A stretch of DNA of 64,000 nt, taken from NCBI GenBank assembly GCA_945910005.1, contig OX246744.1, positions 44,574,965 through 44,638,964 on the forward strand, in the 5' to 3' direction. Numbering within the stretch: the stretch's first letter is position 1; each line of letters opens with the position of its first letter. The DNA is from Isoperla grammatica (taxonomy: Eukaryota; Arthropoda; Insecta; Plecoptera; Perlodidae). Position numbers and translations under genes: made by a program. The notes under the pieces were generated by a model, which saw nothing but the letters and a program-made list of their open reading frames with translations, was not told the origin of the DNA and did not search any database. Of this stretch, positions 11,366 to 24,364 are shown piece after piece.

Positions 11366-12078
11366 TAAAACATAACACGTCATTGTAGCCATTACTATAA
11401 TAGCTATCAAAATTCCAAATACATAATGAAAAAGGTCTGAGTGCGCAAGCCATTTTTGCTGCATACTATGTGCATCTAACTTCAATGATCCGCAAATGCG
11501 AATCATATCGGTGGAACACTGTAAAAATGAAGAAAATTATTGCCGTAAACAAACAATATTTGTTTATAACATGGCGGTTGACGCTACAATTTTGAAACTA
11601 TTGTCGAGTGTTGGTACTATTAATATGGACCTACGTGTAAAATATTATTTATATTCGTGTGTAAGTTTTAATAAAATAAATAAAAACAATGTTTTTCAGT
11701 AATTAATTTTTTGTAGGTTGGCATCTTACGTATTGTAGCCATTCTATGACAGCTATCGAGATTTTTCAAATAATTGTGAGAAAGGTATAATTGCGTACGC
11801 TATTTGTGGTGCATACTAAGTGCATCTAACTGCAAAAGGCCGCAAATGCGAATCATATCGGTGGAACACTGTAAAAATGAAGAAATTATTGCCGTAAATA
11901 AACAATATGTTTTTATAACATGGCGGATGAACTTAAAATTTTGAAACTATTCTCAAGTGTTGGTCCGTCGATGTAAACCGACAAGTGAAACATCATTTAA
12001 ATCCGTAAGTTTTAATTTAATTAATTAAATAAACAAATTTTGTTTTTCAGTTATGAATTTTTTGTAGGTTGGCATCTT
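11366..12078 (+). repeat. Two tandem ~350-bp units (units 1 and 2)
   Basis: Unit 2 (11716-12066) repeats unit 1 (about 11366-11715). Shared landmarks are CATTGTAGCCATT, GTGCATCTAACT, CGCAAATGCGAATCATATCG, GGAACACTGTAAAAATG, AACATGGCGG and TTTTTGTAGGTTGG. A weaker ancestral copy may precede them (AACATGGCGGTTTAACTT near 11066). A third unit lies at 18861-19163, beyond an inserted LINE. Confidence 0.85.
12067..12078 (+). repeat. 5' target-site duplication of the L1/Tx1-like LINE
   Basis: GGTTGGCATCTT directly precedes the LINE 5' end and recurs at 18861-18872 directly after its (AAT)n tail. Confidence 0.85.
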
Positions 12079-12489
12079 GACGAATTTTGCTAGTATCGAG
12101 TTTAGTGGTCACGAATGTTGACAGAAAATTTCAGCCAAATACGTCAAGCCGTTTGACCTGTGCGCGACGAACAAAATGTAGCGCACATACATAGTGCTTA
12201 TTCTCAATCAGTTTTTTCTCCTCTTTCGTTTGGAGTAGTTTTTGTTTTCGAATTATTCATTTTTAAGTTAGTTTTGGCCTTGCAAATTATTGCTTTTCTT
12301 TCTCATTTTAACCCTCCTTGTTGAACCCTGCCATTTTAGAAGTGTCTTATTCATCATTGTGGTTTTGTTTATTCGTTCTTGTTCGGTTTGCTGCCTGGTC
12401 TTCAAGGCCAGGTAGCAGTGGTTTTGTCCGTCTTGTCTGGCGTGTTTTATTTAAATATTCCAGAGGGTTTTTAGTTGACTCGTATCACC

Positions 12490-14094
12490 ATGAGTCAACT
12501 GAAGCCGCAAGACTTTTTGAAGAAGTCCCCTGTCCCCGCTGTAAAAAACGGGGCCGGTAAGGCCGTTAAGGTGCCCCTCGTGCGAGGGCCAAATAAAGGT
12601 GTGCCTGCGCCCCTTGCTAGGGGACACAGCACACCGGAACTCAAACCGTCCACCGTGACTGTCCTCAGGCCTTCTCTGGCGGCAGTCACTACTGTCAACC
12701 AACGGGTTGATGTGCTGACTGGCTCAGCGCATAAGTCTGTTACTGTTCTTCCCGTCTCTCCGCGCCTAAACAGGTCCTTATATGAAATCCAGTTAGCGAC
12801 CAGCTCTGTTAAGGCTTTAGAAAACGTGGTGGCTGGTTCAGCCAGCGCGCCAACACCGTTGTGCCCTACGCCGATCCCTGCTTTTCCGGTGGTTTCGTCG
12901 ATCGTTGTGCCTGGGGTCCAGACTCCGCCAGTTACTAAGCCGACCATGGCCCAGGCTTTGCTGTCGGGCGCAGGTCAACGACCCCAGGGTCGCGTTGACC
13001 AACCCCGACCCTCCGCTGGTCAGGCATGTCCACAGAAGGACCAAGCTATCTTGTTTCCTTCTATAGAAAACGTTACCATCTCACAGTACATGCGGTCCCT
13101 CGCTGATGTCATCGGGGGCAAAAACATTACTTTTGCTTCCAGGATATCACAGGGCCGTGTATGCTTCTATCTAAAGAGCAAGGCCTTGGTGGACACTTTC
13201 ATGATTGACCACGGAGGGCTGTCAATAAAGGACCAGTTCCTGCCTGCCCGCAGGCTGGTCACTCCCGCCGAGCGGCTGGTGCTCTCCAACGTCTCTCCCC
13301 ATATTCCACACCAAGCCGTCGAGGCCGAGTTGGCAAAACTTGTTCGGCTCGTGTCCCCGATGGCCTACATCAAGTTGGGTGTGAAACAAGCCGACGTTGG
13401 CCACGTCATCAGCTTCCGGAATCGTGTTTTTCTCAGCTTTGACGACATCAAGTGTTTCAAGTGCAAGCAGACCGGTCACATTGCCCGTGCTTGCACTGTC
13501 TCCACTGTTAAATCAGTCTCTGTCGATGTGGCTTCCACAATTACTGCGTCCACCTGTGACAAAAGGAAGACTCCCGCGACGGTAGAGAGCGCCGAGGCCA
13601 CCGCCTCGACGTCGACTGAGAAATCTTCAGCCGTGACGCCAGTGGAAATCCACGAAGCGGCTGGTCCCCTGCGTCAAGTCTCAATGGACTGCAGCGAGCC
13701 AAGCCTTCTCCAAGTCAACGAGGGTGATGCCATTTTCACTCTTGTTGGGAAATCTACGAAGTCCCGTAGCAAGTCCCCTGCTAAGAAGCGACCCAGGCAG
13801 GATGATAGGACACCACCCGGTGAGGTGACCATGCCCCTGGCTGCGGTAGAGCTTCTTAACAGTAAGGAGCCTACCAACACGCTTTCCACCAGCGCTTTCC
13901 TGCAATTCTTTGCAGACGTCAAGGGGACCGATCAACCCTTAAAGATTGCCCATCGTTTCACGCGCGACATTCGAGGACTTGTCGAGATGCTAGAGCTAAT
14001 AAGGCCGGCAGTCCGAGATGTGCGAGCCATAAAAACGAGAGTGTGGCGTCTCACAGGCACATTAGGCACATACCTACTACGAGGCGACCGGTGA
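12490..14094 (+). CDS. LINE ORF1, gag-like protein with CCHC zinc knuckle
   Basis: A nucleic-acid-binding ORF1 that would package LINE RNA in a ribonucleoprotein. The frame is open from 12475, but the first ATG, in good context (ACCATGA), is at 12490, giving about 534 residues. Residues 1-170 are Pro/Val/Ala-rich and probably disordered. A conserved-looking middle follows (about 195-325). A CCHC knuckle CFKCKQTGHIARAC is near residue 328. The Ser/Thr-rich C-terminal part has a basic patch (KSRSKSPAKKRPRQ). The frame is intact. It ends 75 bp before the ORF2 start, so ORF2 is probably translated by reinitiation or a similar mechanism. Assignment to the L1/Tx1 group rests on the ORF2 motifs. Confidence 0.85.
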   Translation: MSQLKPQDFLKKSPVPAVKNGAGKAVKVPLVRGPNKGVPAPLARGHSTPELKPSTVTVLRPSLAAVTTVNQRVDVLTGSAHKSVTVLPVSPRLNRSLYEIQLATSSVKALENVVAGSASAPTPLCPTPIPAFPVVSSIVVPGVQTPPVTKPTMAQALLSGAGQRPQGRVDQPRPSAGQACPQKDQAILFPSIENVTISQYMRSLADVIGGKNITFASRISQGRVCFYLKSKALVDTFMIDHGGLSIKDQFLPARRLVTPAERLVLSNVSPHIPHQAVEAELAKLVRLVSPMAYIKLGVKQADVGHVISFRNRVFLSFDDIKCFKCKQTGHIARACTVSTVKSVSVDVASTITASTCDKRKTPATVESAEATASTSTEKSSAVTPVEIHEAAGPLRQVSMDCSEPSLLQVNEGDAIFTLVGKSTKSRSKSPAKKRPRQDDRTPPGEVTMPLAAVELLNSKEPTNTLSTSAFLQFFADVKGTDQPLKIAHRFTRDIRGLVEMLELIRPAVRDVRAIKTRVWRLTGTLGTYLLRGDR

Positions 14095-14169
14095 CGACAG
14101 CCAATCTCTCTCCAGGTCGAACTCGGTAGAGAGCCTTGAGTCGAATGGTCTGGAGTGATACACAACATC

Positions 14170-17100
14170 ATGGGAGAGGCAACAATAATCACCCTAAATA
14201 CTAAGAGCGTCCGCAGCGACTCGAAGTGGAGTCAGCTGTCTACTTTCCTCGATCGCCACTTTCCTGACGTCATCCTCTTACAGGAGACAAACACGCCTTC
14301 TGCACCTCTGCCCCTTCTCATTTCTAAATACACATTTTATTTCAACTCCCCAGTTCAAGTGTGTACTGGCACCATGATCGGACTTCGAAAGTCGTCCCCC
14401 ATTGTGTTCCGTGCACACAATATTCTCTGTCCCGGTTATCTTCAAGAACTACTCTTGGAGATTCCCGCCACAAAACGGTCTCTACACGTAATCTGCGTGT
14501 ACTTACCTCACGACCAACACGTGGCCCTCGATGTGTTAGGGCTACTCGAGCGACACATTCGAGACGTGCGTGGTGCTGCTGGAGCCGACGCCCAGGTTGT
14601 TGTCGGGGGAGATTTCAACTGCACGTTGAATCCCAACATCGACAGATCTAGTGGCAACGAGCGGTATCCACGGCTCGTTAACCAGCTCCGCAAACACGGT
14701 CACTGCAGCAGATCTCTCTGATTTGTGGCGGGAGTTTTATCCCGTCGACCCAGGTTTCACCTTCGTCGGCAACGCCCCTTTTCACAGCGCATCACGCATT
14801 GATCGTTTTTATGCTACTCCCGACGTGACGACCACGGTGACCGGAGTGCGGGTTCTGCCCTCGTTTTCCGATCACCTGGCCTTGCTCACAACCTTGTCTC
14901 TACGCACACCAAAGTTAGCCTCTCCCTATTGGCGTTTTGACAACTCCCTCCTCGACGACCCTTGCTTCGGGGATTGCGTTCGAGAGCTCTTAGCCTCCTT
15001 TGAGGCACGACGCCACATGTACGCTTCCCTCCACCACTGGTGGGATGCCCTCAAACAGGAGATTAGTACCACGACAATCAGGTTCGTTCGACTACGCCGA
15101 CAGCTCAACGACGAAACGTTCATTCGTCTGGAGCGGCGAGTCGACCAAATCGTGTCTAGCCCCTTGCTTGGGGGACACACCACGGCCGATTTAGCCCGTG
15201 CTAACGAGCAAGTTCGCGAGGCCTACACACGACGAAGCGAGAGACTGTTGGCACACTCGCGTTACGAACATCTGCTTGCTATAGACAGTCCTGCAGCTAC
15301 GAATTTGGCGCGGGACATGGCACCAACTTTCCAGCCTCTTAAACAGCTGCGGTTCGAGGGACTTATCGTCTCCGATGGCTCATCTCTCTGCACGGCAGCA
15401 AAGCAACACTTCCAGGAGGTCTATAGTGCCATGCCCGTGGCCATCGATGGGGACTCGCCTTTGTACGAGTTGCTGCCAACTCTCTCTCGTTTCCAACGCG
15501 AAAGTCTGGATCGGCTCTTCACTCACCAAGAACTCTCAGAGGCGCTGGGCTCCCTGAACAAGGGTAAGGCCCCAGGCATAGACGGTCTCACTCCCGAGTT
15601 CTACTCGTTCTTCTGGAATGAGCTGTCTGACCCTTTCAAGTCCGTGCTGGAGTGCTCTCTAGTGGATGGGTTTCTCCCCAAGTCCGCTCAAAAATCCATT
15701 CTGACCCTTTTGCCTAAATCGGGAGACAGGATGGAAATCAAGAACTGGCGTCCAATCTCCCTCCTCACCGTGGATTACAAAATCCTAGCCCGCGCTCTGG
15801 CGACGCGTCTTAGCGAGGTAGTCAGCTGCCTGGTCCATCCTGACCAGGGATATTGCATTCCCGGGAGAACTATCTTTGATAGTGTCCACCTTCACCGAGA
15901 CGTCCTAGAGTATGCCAACAGTGAAGGAGTGCCCCTGGCAGTGCTGTCCCTCGATCAGCAGGGTGCGTTCGACAGGGTCAACCACGACTATCTCTTCCAC
16001 CTTCTTCGCACTTACGGGTTCGGAGAGTCTTTCGTGAGTACCCTGCGAACGCTCTACGCCGGGGCCACGTGTCATGTACGGGTGGGGTGTTGCCTCACGG
16101 CACCCTTTGTTTTTGGCCGTGGCATCCGACAGGGCTGCCCGCTGTCAGGGTTACTCTTCTCCTTGACGTCTGAGCCGTTTCTCCGTCTGTGCGAACAAAA
16201 CTCAAGGGTTTCTCTCTGCCAGGAATGCCCGAACGCAGGCTCGTGGTATCCGGCTATGCCGACGACTTCTCGGCATTCATTGCCAACAACCAAGATTTCG
16301 ATCGCCTCCGAGAAGTGTACGATGTCTACTCTGCACAGTCGGGAGCGAAGCTAAATGCCGAGAAGTCCACGGGACTGTGGGCGGGCAGTTGGATCGGCCG
16401 GCTTGACGCCCCGCTCGGGTTTGCGTGGTCTAACGAAGGCGCCAAAGTTTTGGGAGTCGTGTTAGGAAACACGCCCGGCGTGGTGGCCAGGAGCTTGGAG
16501 GAATTGCTCACTAAGTTCATGGCAGCGATTCACAGGTGGCGTTTCAGGTCGTCGGCCATGTCGCTTCGTGGCCGCGTCCTGGTGGCAAATCAGTTCCTGG
16601 CCCCCAGGCTATGGTACACCTTCCAAATAATTCCTCCCCCTCTGGCTCTTATTAATCGGTTGCAGGGAGAACTGGCCAACTTCGTTTGGGCGGGCAGGAG
16701 ACATTGGAGTCGCCTACGAGAACTTTGCGCTCCTCTTCATCTGGGGGGGCTCGGTCTGGTTCACCTTGCGTCCAAGGTAGCGATGTTTCGGGTGCTCTAT
16801 GCCCACCGATACTTATCGAACTTGGACGACCATCCCTGTCACGCCATGACCCGACACTTCCTCGGAAAGTTTCGACGTCTTGGTCTTGGGTGGCAGGTAT
16901 TGTTTCATCCGCAAATCGGTGGACCAGCAGCCCGAAGCACATCCGATTTTCTCCGGACGGTTCTGGTGGCTTGGTTCTCCCTGCAAATAAAGCCTAGAAA
17001 TTTTCCCTCCACCATCTGGGGTCTGCGCGACGTACCTCTAACGCTGACGTCACTTATCCCCACAGCCACCTCTCCGTTTATTCCGACCTGGTCTTCACTG

Positions 17101-17997
17101 GGATGCACAACGTTGGGAGACCTCCTTGTTGGGAACGAGTGGCTGAGAGTCGACCAACTGGAGGGTTTTGATGGGCTACTCGGTCGCACTCGGGGGGCTC
17201 TGACAATCAACGGAAACAGGATCCGGGCCTTTTGCAGCCTCCGGTTCCGTGGGGTATTGCAGATTCCGGGTCCTGAACCGTGGCCACCGGCGCTTTTCTA
17301 CCGCCGCCCGCTTTCCGGCAAGTGGGTGCCCCTTCTTCCCGAGACCAATAGACGGTCGATCCTGCTCGACATCATGGTCAAGGGGCTCGGTATAGACGGT
17401 TCGGCAGAAGGCCAATGGTCGAATGATCGGGTCAACTGGAAAGGCTTAGCTCGGCCACCTTCGTTAGGCTTAGATTCCGAGGTGGTTTGGCGATTCAACA
17501 AGAACCGTCTAGCCGATCCCATATTCTTGTACCACGCAGGAATGACCGCCTCCCGCCTGTGCCCATGGTGCCAGGTCGAGGGGACAGCCTGGCATATGCT
17601 GGTCTCATGTCGGCAGGCCACAGCCATGTGGCGGTTGGCTGACTCCTTGATCAGGGGCATACTGGGACGCCCTAGACTGTCTCTGAGAGATCTCTATGTC
17701 GGGTTCTGGCCCGACAAGGCCTCCAATGCCACACAGATAGATCTGGCCAACTATGTTCTCGTGTTGGCCAAGAGCACAGTCTACAGGCTCCTAGTATGCT
17801 ATTTCAAGGATGGTAGGGTGCCTGCTCCCTACGAGGTTGTCCTAACGGCCCGTCTGAAGTCCCGCCTCCTCAAAGAGTATGCTTGGCATCTCGCGCGCGG
17901 GACGATTGACAGCTTTAGGGCAAAGTGGTGCGAGAGAGAGGCGTTCTGTTCCATCCTTGATGGAGAGCTCCTCTTTAGCCAAGCACTATCCCAGTGA
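14170..17997 (+). pseudogene. LINE ORF2: APE endonuclease and reverse transcriptase, two frameshifts
   Basis: ORF2 would nick target DNA and prime reverse transcription. The ATG at 14170 follows a 75-bp spacer after ORF1. The apurinic-like endonuclease has LLQET, GGDFNCTLN, SRIDRFYA and FSDH. The reverse transcriptase has NKGKAPGIDGLTPEF, the first catalytic Asp in LSLDQQGAFDRV, GIRQGCPLSG and the SGYADDFSAF active site. A C-terminal knuckle CPWCQVEG...HMLVSC is typical of L1/Tx1. Two frame changes are needed: one between about 14655 and 14710, inside the endonuclease, and one near 16185-16200, just before YADD. There are no other stops over about 1,270 codons, so the breaks are recent or are assembly errors. 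Confidence 0.88.
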
Positions 17998-18245
17998 AGC
18001 TCATGTATATTTTCAGTTACTGACCGGTAGGGTTTGCTCACCCAAACCCTAATATTAAAAATTGTGTTAAGTATTTTCGACGGAAGGTAGAAGCCCATTA
18101 GGCTCTTCCTAGTTATTTTTTGTTTTCTCTGCCATACCTTATTAACGTCCTCAAAATGGTTTTCCGTCAGCATTTAGTTCTTTTGTTTCAGTTTTGAGAA
18201 AAATATATCCTTTTGGAACAACGTTTTCTCTCCCCTATCGGTCCA

Positions 18246-18860
<615 letters not shown>

Positions 18861-19163
18861 GGTTGGCATCTTACGTATTGTAGCCATTCTATGACAGCTA
18901 TCGAGATTTTTCAAATAATTGTGAGAAAGGTATAATTGCGTACGCTATTTGTGGTGCATACTAAGTGCATCTAACTGCCAAAGGCCGCAAATGCGAATCA
19001 TATCGGTGGAACACTGTAAAAATGAAGTAATTATTGCCGTAAATAAACAATATGTTTTTATAACATGGCGGATAAACTTAAAATTTTGAAACTATTCTCA
19101 AGTGTTGGTCCGTCAATGTAAACCGACAAGTGAAACATCATTTAAATCCGTAAGTTTTAATTT
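18861..19163 (+). repeat. Third ~350-bp tandem unit, truncated
   Basis: Nearly identical to 11716-12022. It resumes with GGTTGGCATCTTACG, as expected if the LINE split a three-unit array. It is cut at about 19163 by the next LINE. Confidence 0.9.
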
Positions 19164-19171
19164 TCAACAAT

Positions 19172-21159
19172 AAGAGAAACATTCACGTTAGCTATATTGA
19201 TTACAAGAAAGCGTATGATTCGTCACCACATTCGTGGCTAATACAGATACTGGAAATTTATAAAGTAAACCCATTGATAGTAAACTTTTTGCGGACAGCG
19301 ATGACGAGTTGGAAAACAACATTAAAGTTAAACGTAGGCAAAGAGCAGATATGTACTGACCCAGTTAACATCCGACGAGGTATTTTTCAAGGTGACTCGT
19401 TTAGTGCGTTATGGTTTTGTCTTTCATTAAATCCATTATCTCATATACTAAACAAATCTACACATGGTTTCAAGATAAAGGACGGTAATACGGTTTGCCA
19501 CACACTTTCACATCTATTCTACATGGACGATCTCAAGCTATATGCTTTAAATGCGACACACATGACGAATCTTCTTAACTCAACGTTAGAATTCAGTAGA
19601 GATATATGTATGGATTTTGGAATTGATAAATGTAAGTCACTTCATGTCATCAAAGGAAAGATTACGAAATTAGAAGAGTTTGAAATTGACGAAGACAACC
19701 GGATTGGAGTAATGGACGAAGAAGATATATACAAATATCTAGGATTTGCGCAGGCTAAACGAATTGATCATAAACTGATGAAAAGTAAACTAATTTCTGC
19801 ATACAAGAAACGAATAGGATCCATTTTAAAAACACAATTGAATGGTAAAAACAAGATCAAAGCAATTAACACTTATGCTATACCGGTACTAACATATTCA
19901 TTTGGAATTATTAACTGGACACAGACAGAACTTCATGCCCTAGAAATTCTCACCCGCACAACATTCACCAAATACAGAAGTCATCACCCCAAGTCAGCAA
20001 TAGAACGAGTGACTCTACCTAGAGAAAAAGGGGGAAGAGGCTTGATTGATTTAAACAATTTATATTATAAACAAATTGAAATTCTGAGAAAGTACTTTTA
20101 TACAAAATGCCCACATTCACAACTTCATAGAGCTATAGTATCGGCAGACAAGTCGCTTTCTCCCCTCAATTTAAATGACGGAAATTTAAACTTGCTTCAA
20201 AAACTAAATTCTGACACAGCAAAAGAGATCAGAATATCAGAAAAGACGTTACATAGCAGACATTATAAAGAACTTCTTAAGGATAGCGTCGATAGGGTAG
20301 CATCGAACAAATGGTTAACGTCCGGGGACATTTTCAGCGAAACAGAGGGATTTATGATCGCTATTCAAGATAAAGTAATCAAGACTTAGGTTGGAATTCA
20401 TAGTCGGCCCCTACACCTAGGGGCACCCATTGTTGCTATGGATTTGTTTTGTTTATGGGAAATAACATGGAAACAACTGTTACCTTGGTAACAATGGGCG
20501 CCCCTAGGTGTAGGGGCCGACTATGAATTCCAACCTAACAATTACAAAAAATACATACTGAAAGACGTCACAGTGGAAGATAAATGTAGAAAATGTAATT
20601 TGAACGGCGAAACAATTGAACATATCGTATCTGGGTGCAAAATGCTTTGTCAAACAGATTATCTTCATAGGCATATAACCAAGTTGCAAACATTGTACAT
20701 CAAAAATTAGCCATGAAGTATAAACTTATAAACACAACCACTGTGTATTACAAATACAAGCCTGAAAAGGTATTAGATAGTAAAGACTACAAATTATATT
20801 ACGACCGGGCAGTTATTACAGACCAAACCATACATCACAATAGACCGGATATTATATTTATTGACAAGAAGAAACAAGAAACGATTTTAATTGATGTTGC
20901 CGTCCCTTTATGCCACAATGTAGAGACAACTTGGCGGGAAAAGATAAACAGATATAAGGAATTATCAATTGAAATAAAAAGGTTGTGGAAGCAGAATAAT
21001 GTAACTGTTATACCGTTAATTATATCAGCTAATGGCATTGTTCCACGTAAACTCCATGACAGTATTAAACCAATTGGTCTCCAACCGAACATATACATCG
21101 AGATGCAAAAAGCAATTATTTTGAACACGTGTAGGATAGTGCGAAAATTTTTGAACTAA
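19172..21159 (+). pseudogene. Reverse transcriptase plus restriction-like endonuclease (broken)
   Basis: The open frame runs from about 19172 to 20386 with motif A (YIDYKKAYDS), RGIFQGDSFSAL, and the active site FYMDDLKLYA, then conserved thumb sequence (REKGGRGLIDLNNLYY). A MITE then adds an in-frame stop. After it the same frame continues with a CRKC...HIVSGC zinc knuckle to about 20675, where a 2-bp insertion shifts the frame to 20713-21159. That last part is a restriction-like endonuclease: NRPDIIFIDKKK and LIDVAVP fit the PD-(D/E)XK core. The N-terminal half is missing through 5' truncation, so no start codon is given. Confidence 0.85.
20389..20535. mobile_element. 147-bp MITE with ~47-bp near-perfect TIRs inside the LINE
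   Basis: The left end GGTTGGAATTCATAGTCGG recurs inverted at the right end. The arms match for about 47 bp with one mismatch. TA lies on both sides (20387-20388 and 20536-20537), which suggests a Tc1/mariner-type insertion. The insertion supplies the stop that ends the upstream LINE frame, yet the frame is in phase on the far side. Confidence 0.88.
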
Positions 21160-21307
21160 GAAGAATGAAGACTTCAAGAAGTTCTCCATCCCGATGGTGG
21201 TTTTCGTGGTTTCCACCGTACAAAGAGCGAATGCTGGGATGAGTACAAATCGGCCACGACCGTACATAGCATCCACAGTTCGGTTTGGAAAAAATAATGT
21301 GGACAAT

Positions 21308-21407
21308 GATATATTAAGTAGTATAGCCAAATGTGGGCATTTGAGAAGCAGAAGAAGAAGAAGAAGAAGAAGAAGAAGAAGAAGAAGAAGAAGATATATT
21401 AAGTAGT
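21308..21407 (+). mobile_element. Very short (70 bp) retroelement 3' fragment with 15-bp TSD
   Basis: GATATATTAAGTAGT occurs at 21308-21322 and again at 21393-21407. Between them is a 70-bp piece ending in (AGA)n. This has the form of a severely 5'-truncated LINE or SINE insertion with a GAA-type tail. Confidence 0.7.
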
Positions 21408-21529
21408 TCTAAGTAGATTTTAATAAGGTAAACACATGGAAATACTTGACATTTGTGTCCGTACAACATGTTTATGCCGGTTTTGACCGAGTTTGTATGT
21501 ATTGCAACAATAAAATAATAATAATAATA

Positions 21530-23180
<1,651 letters not shown>

Positions 23181-23184
23181 TGGT

Positions 23185-23625
23185 GCACTTTGCACTCGTT
23201 GGTCCAGTGGTTAGCATCCCTATTTCCAATGCAGAAGGTCCCGGGTTCAAATCCCGCTTCAGGCAGAAGTTTTTTAACTTCTAATGTGAATTCAATTCCA
23301 TTACTTCTTGGCTTAGGAATAAATAAACGGTGACTTTGGAGCCGTCCTAGCAACGATGCACTCAATAAATTCAAAGTTGTTCTGAATCGGCCTTGTTGAT
23401 TCTGGCATTTGTCCGCAGGTGTTCGCACTGTCCAATCACTGATTCATATGTTTCGTACTTGAAATATCGATCTTTGATTGGTTATCGCTCACTCGTCGAT
23501 GGTGTTCGAAGCCTACAGGGTTGGTTTAGTCACTTTAAATTAAAGTCCCCCACTGCAAATCAGTTTAATTACTGAGTGGGTAGACTCTAAATGTGAATTT
23601 ATTTATTTATTTTATTTATTTATGA
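23185..23625 (+). mobile_element. tRNA-derived SINE
   Basis: The head has a tRNA-like pol III promoter: A-box-like TGGTCCAGTGGTTAGCAT near 23200 and B-box GGTTCAAATCC near 23244, with a T-arm-like context. The acceptor stem does not pair, so it is not a functional tRNA. An unrelated body follows, ending in an (ATTT)n tail at 23597-23623. The exact 3' limit is inferred from the tail. Confidence 0.65.
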
Positions 23626-23910
23626 GGTTGCGTAGGCCAGTAGCACAAAGCGTGTTTTGAAAGGATGTTTTACTTATACCCCGTGATGGAAGGCAACCGC
23701 TTCGACGTTTGTGAATTGGGGTCCGCTTCTCTCCAGGGGAACAAAGGAATGAGGTGGTGAAAAAAGCGCGCGTGCGCATGCGGTCCGAACTGTTCTTCAT
23801 CCGGCTCTATTCACAATTCCCTGCAGGTACTTTCGATTCGAACCGACTATCCTAAAGAGCTCCATCACAGCGATTGGCTCTTGCGTACTCTGCACTCAAC
23901 CAATCCGTGT

Positions 23911-24344
23911 CCTTTCGTGATTTTGCACATTCGAGAAATTACACTTTCGTAAGAATGCACTTTCGAGAGACTGAACTTTCGTAAATTTACACTTTCGACA
24001 ATTTGTACTATCGTGCTTCTGTACATTCGAGAAAAATGACATTCGTAAAAATTAACTTTCGGAAGATTGAACATTCGGCGATATGCTCTTTCGGTAATTT
24101 GGACATTCGACAATTTACACTTTCGTAAAATTGAACTTTCGTGATATTGCACATTCGTGGATTTGGATATTCGGTGTTTTGCACTTTCGGTATTCTGACT
24201 ATTCGTGATTTTACACTTTCGTAAGATTGGACTTTCGGCATTTTACACTTTCGGTATTTTGGACTTTCGGCATTTTACACTTTCGGAGAATTAGTCATTG
24301 TTTCGAGATTTTGCACTTTCGTAAAATTGCACTTTCGAGATTTT
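23911..24344. repeat. Second CACTTTCG-type ~15-bp repeat array
   Basis: About 28 degenerate repeats spaced 14-16 bp, in the same orientation and partly the same order as 7796-8171 (shared run: CACATTCGAG, GACATTCG, CTCTTTCGG, GGACATTCG). It closes with GCACTTTCGAGATTTT like the first copy, but the inverted left terminus is absent. It directly abuts the truncated Ty3/Gypsy element. Confidence 0.8.
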
Positions 24345-24364
24345 GTGATGATACCGATTTTCTG

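Noticed and set aside
23200..23262. A tRNA gene
   Set aside because: A and B boxes are present but the acceptor ends do not pair and the T stem has a mismatch, so it is a SINE head.
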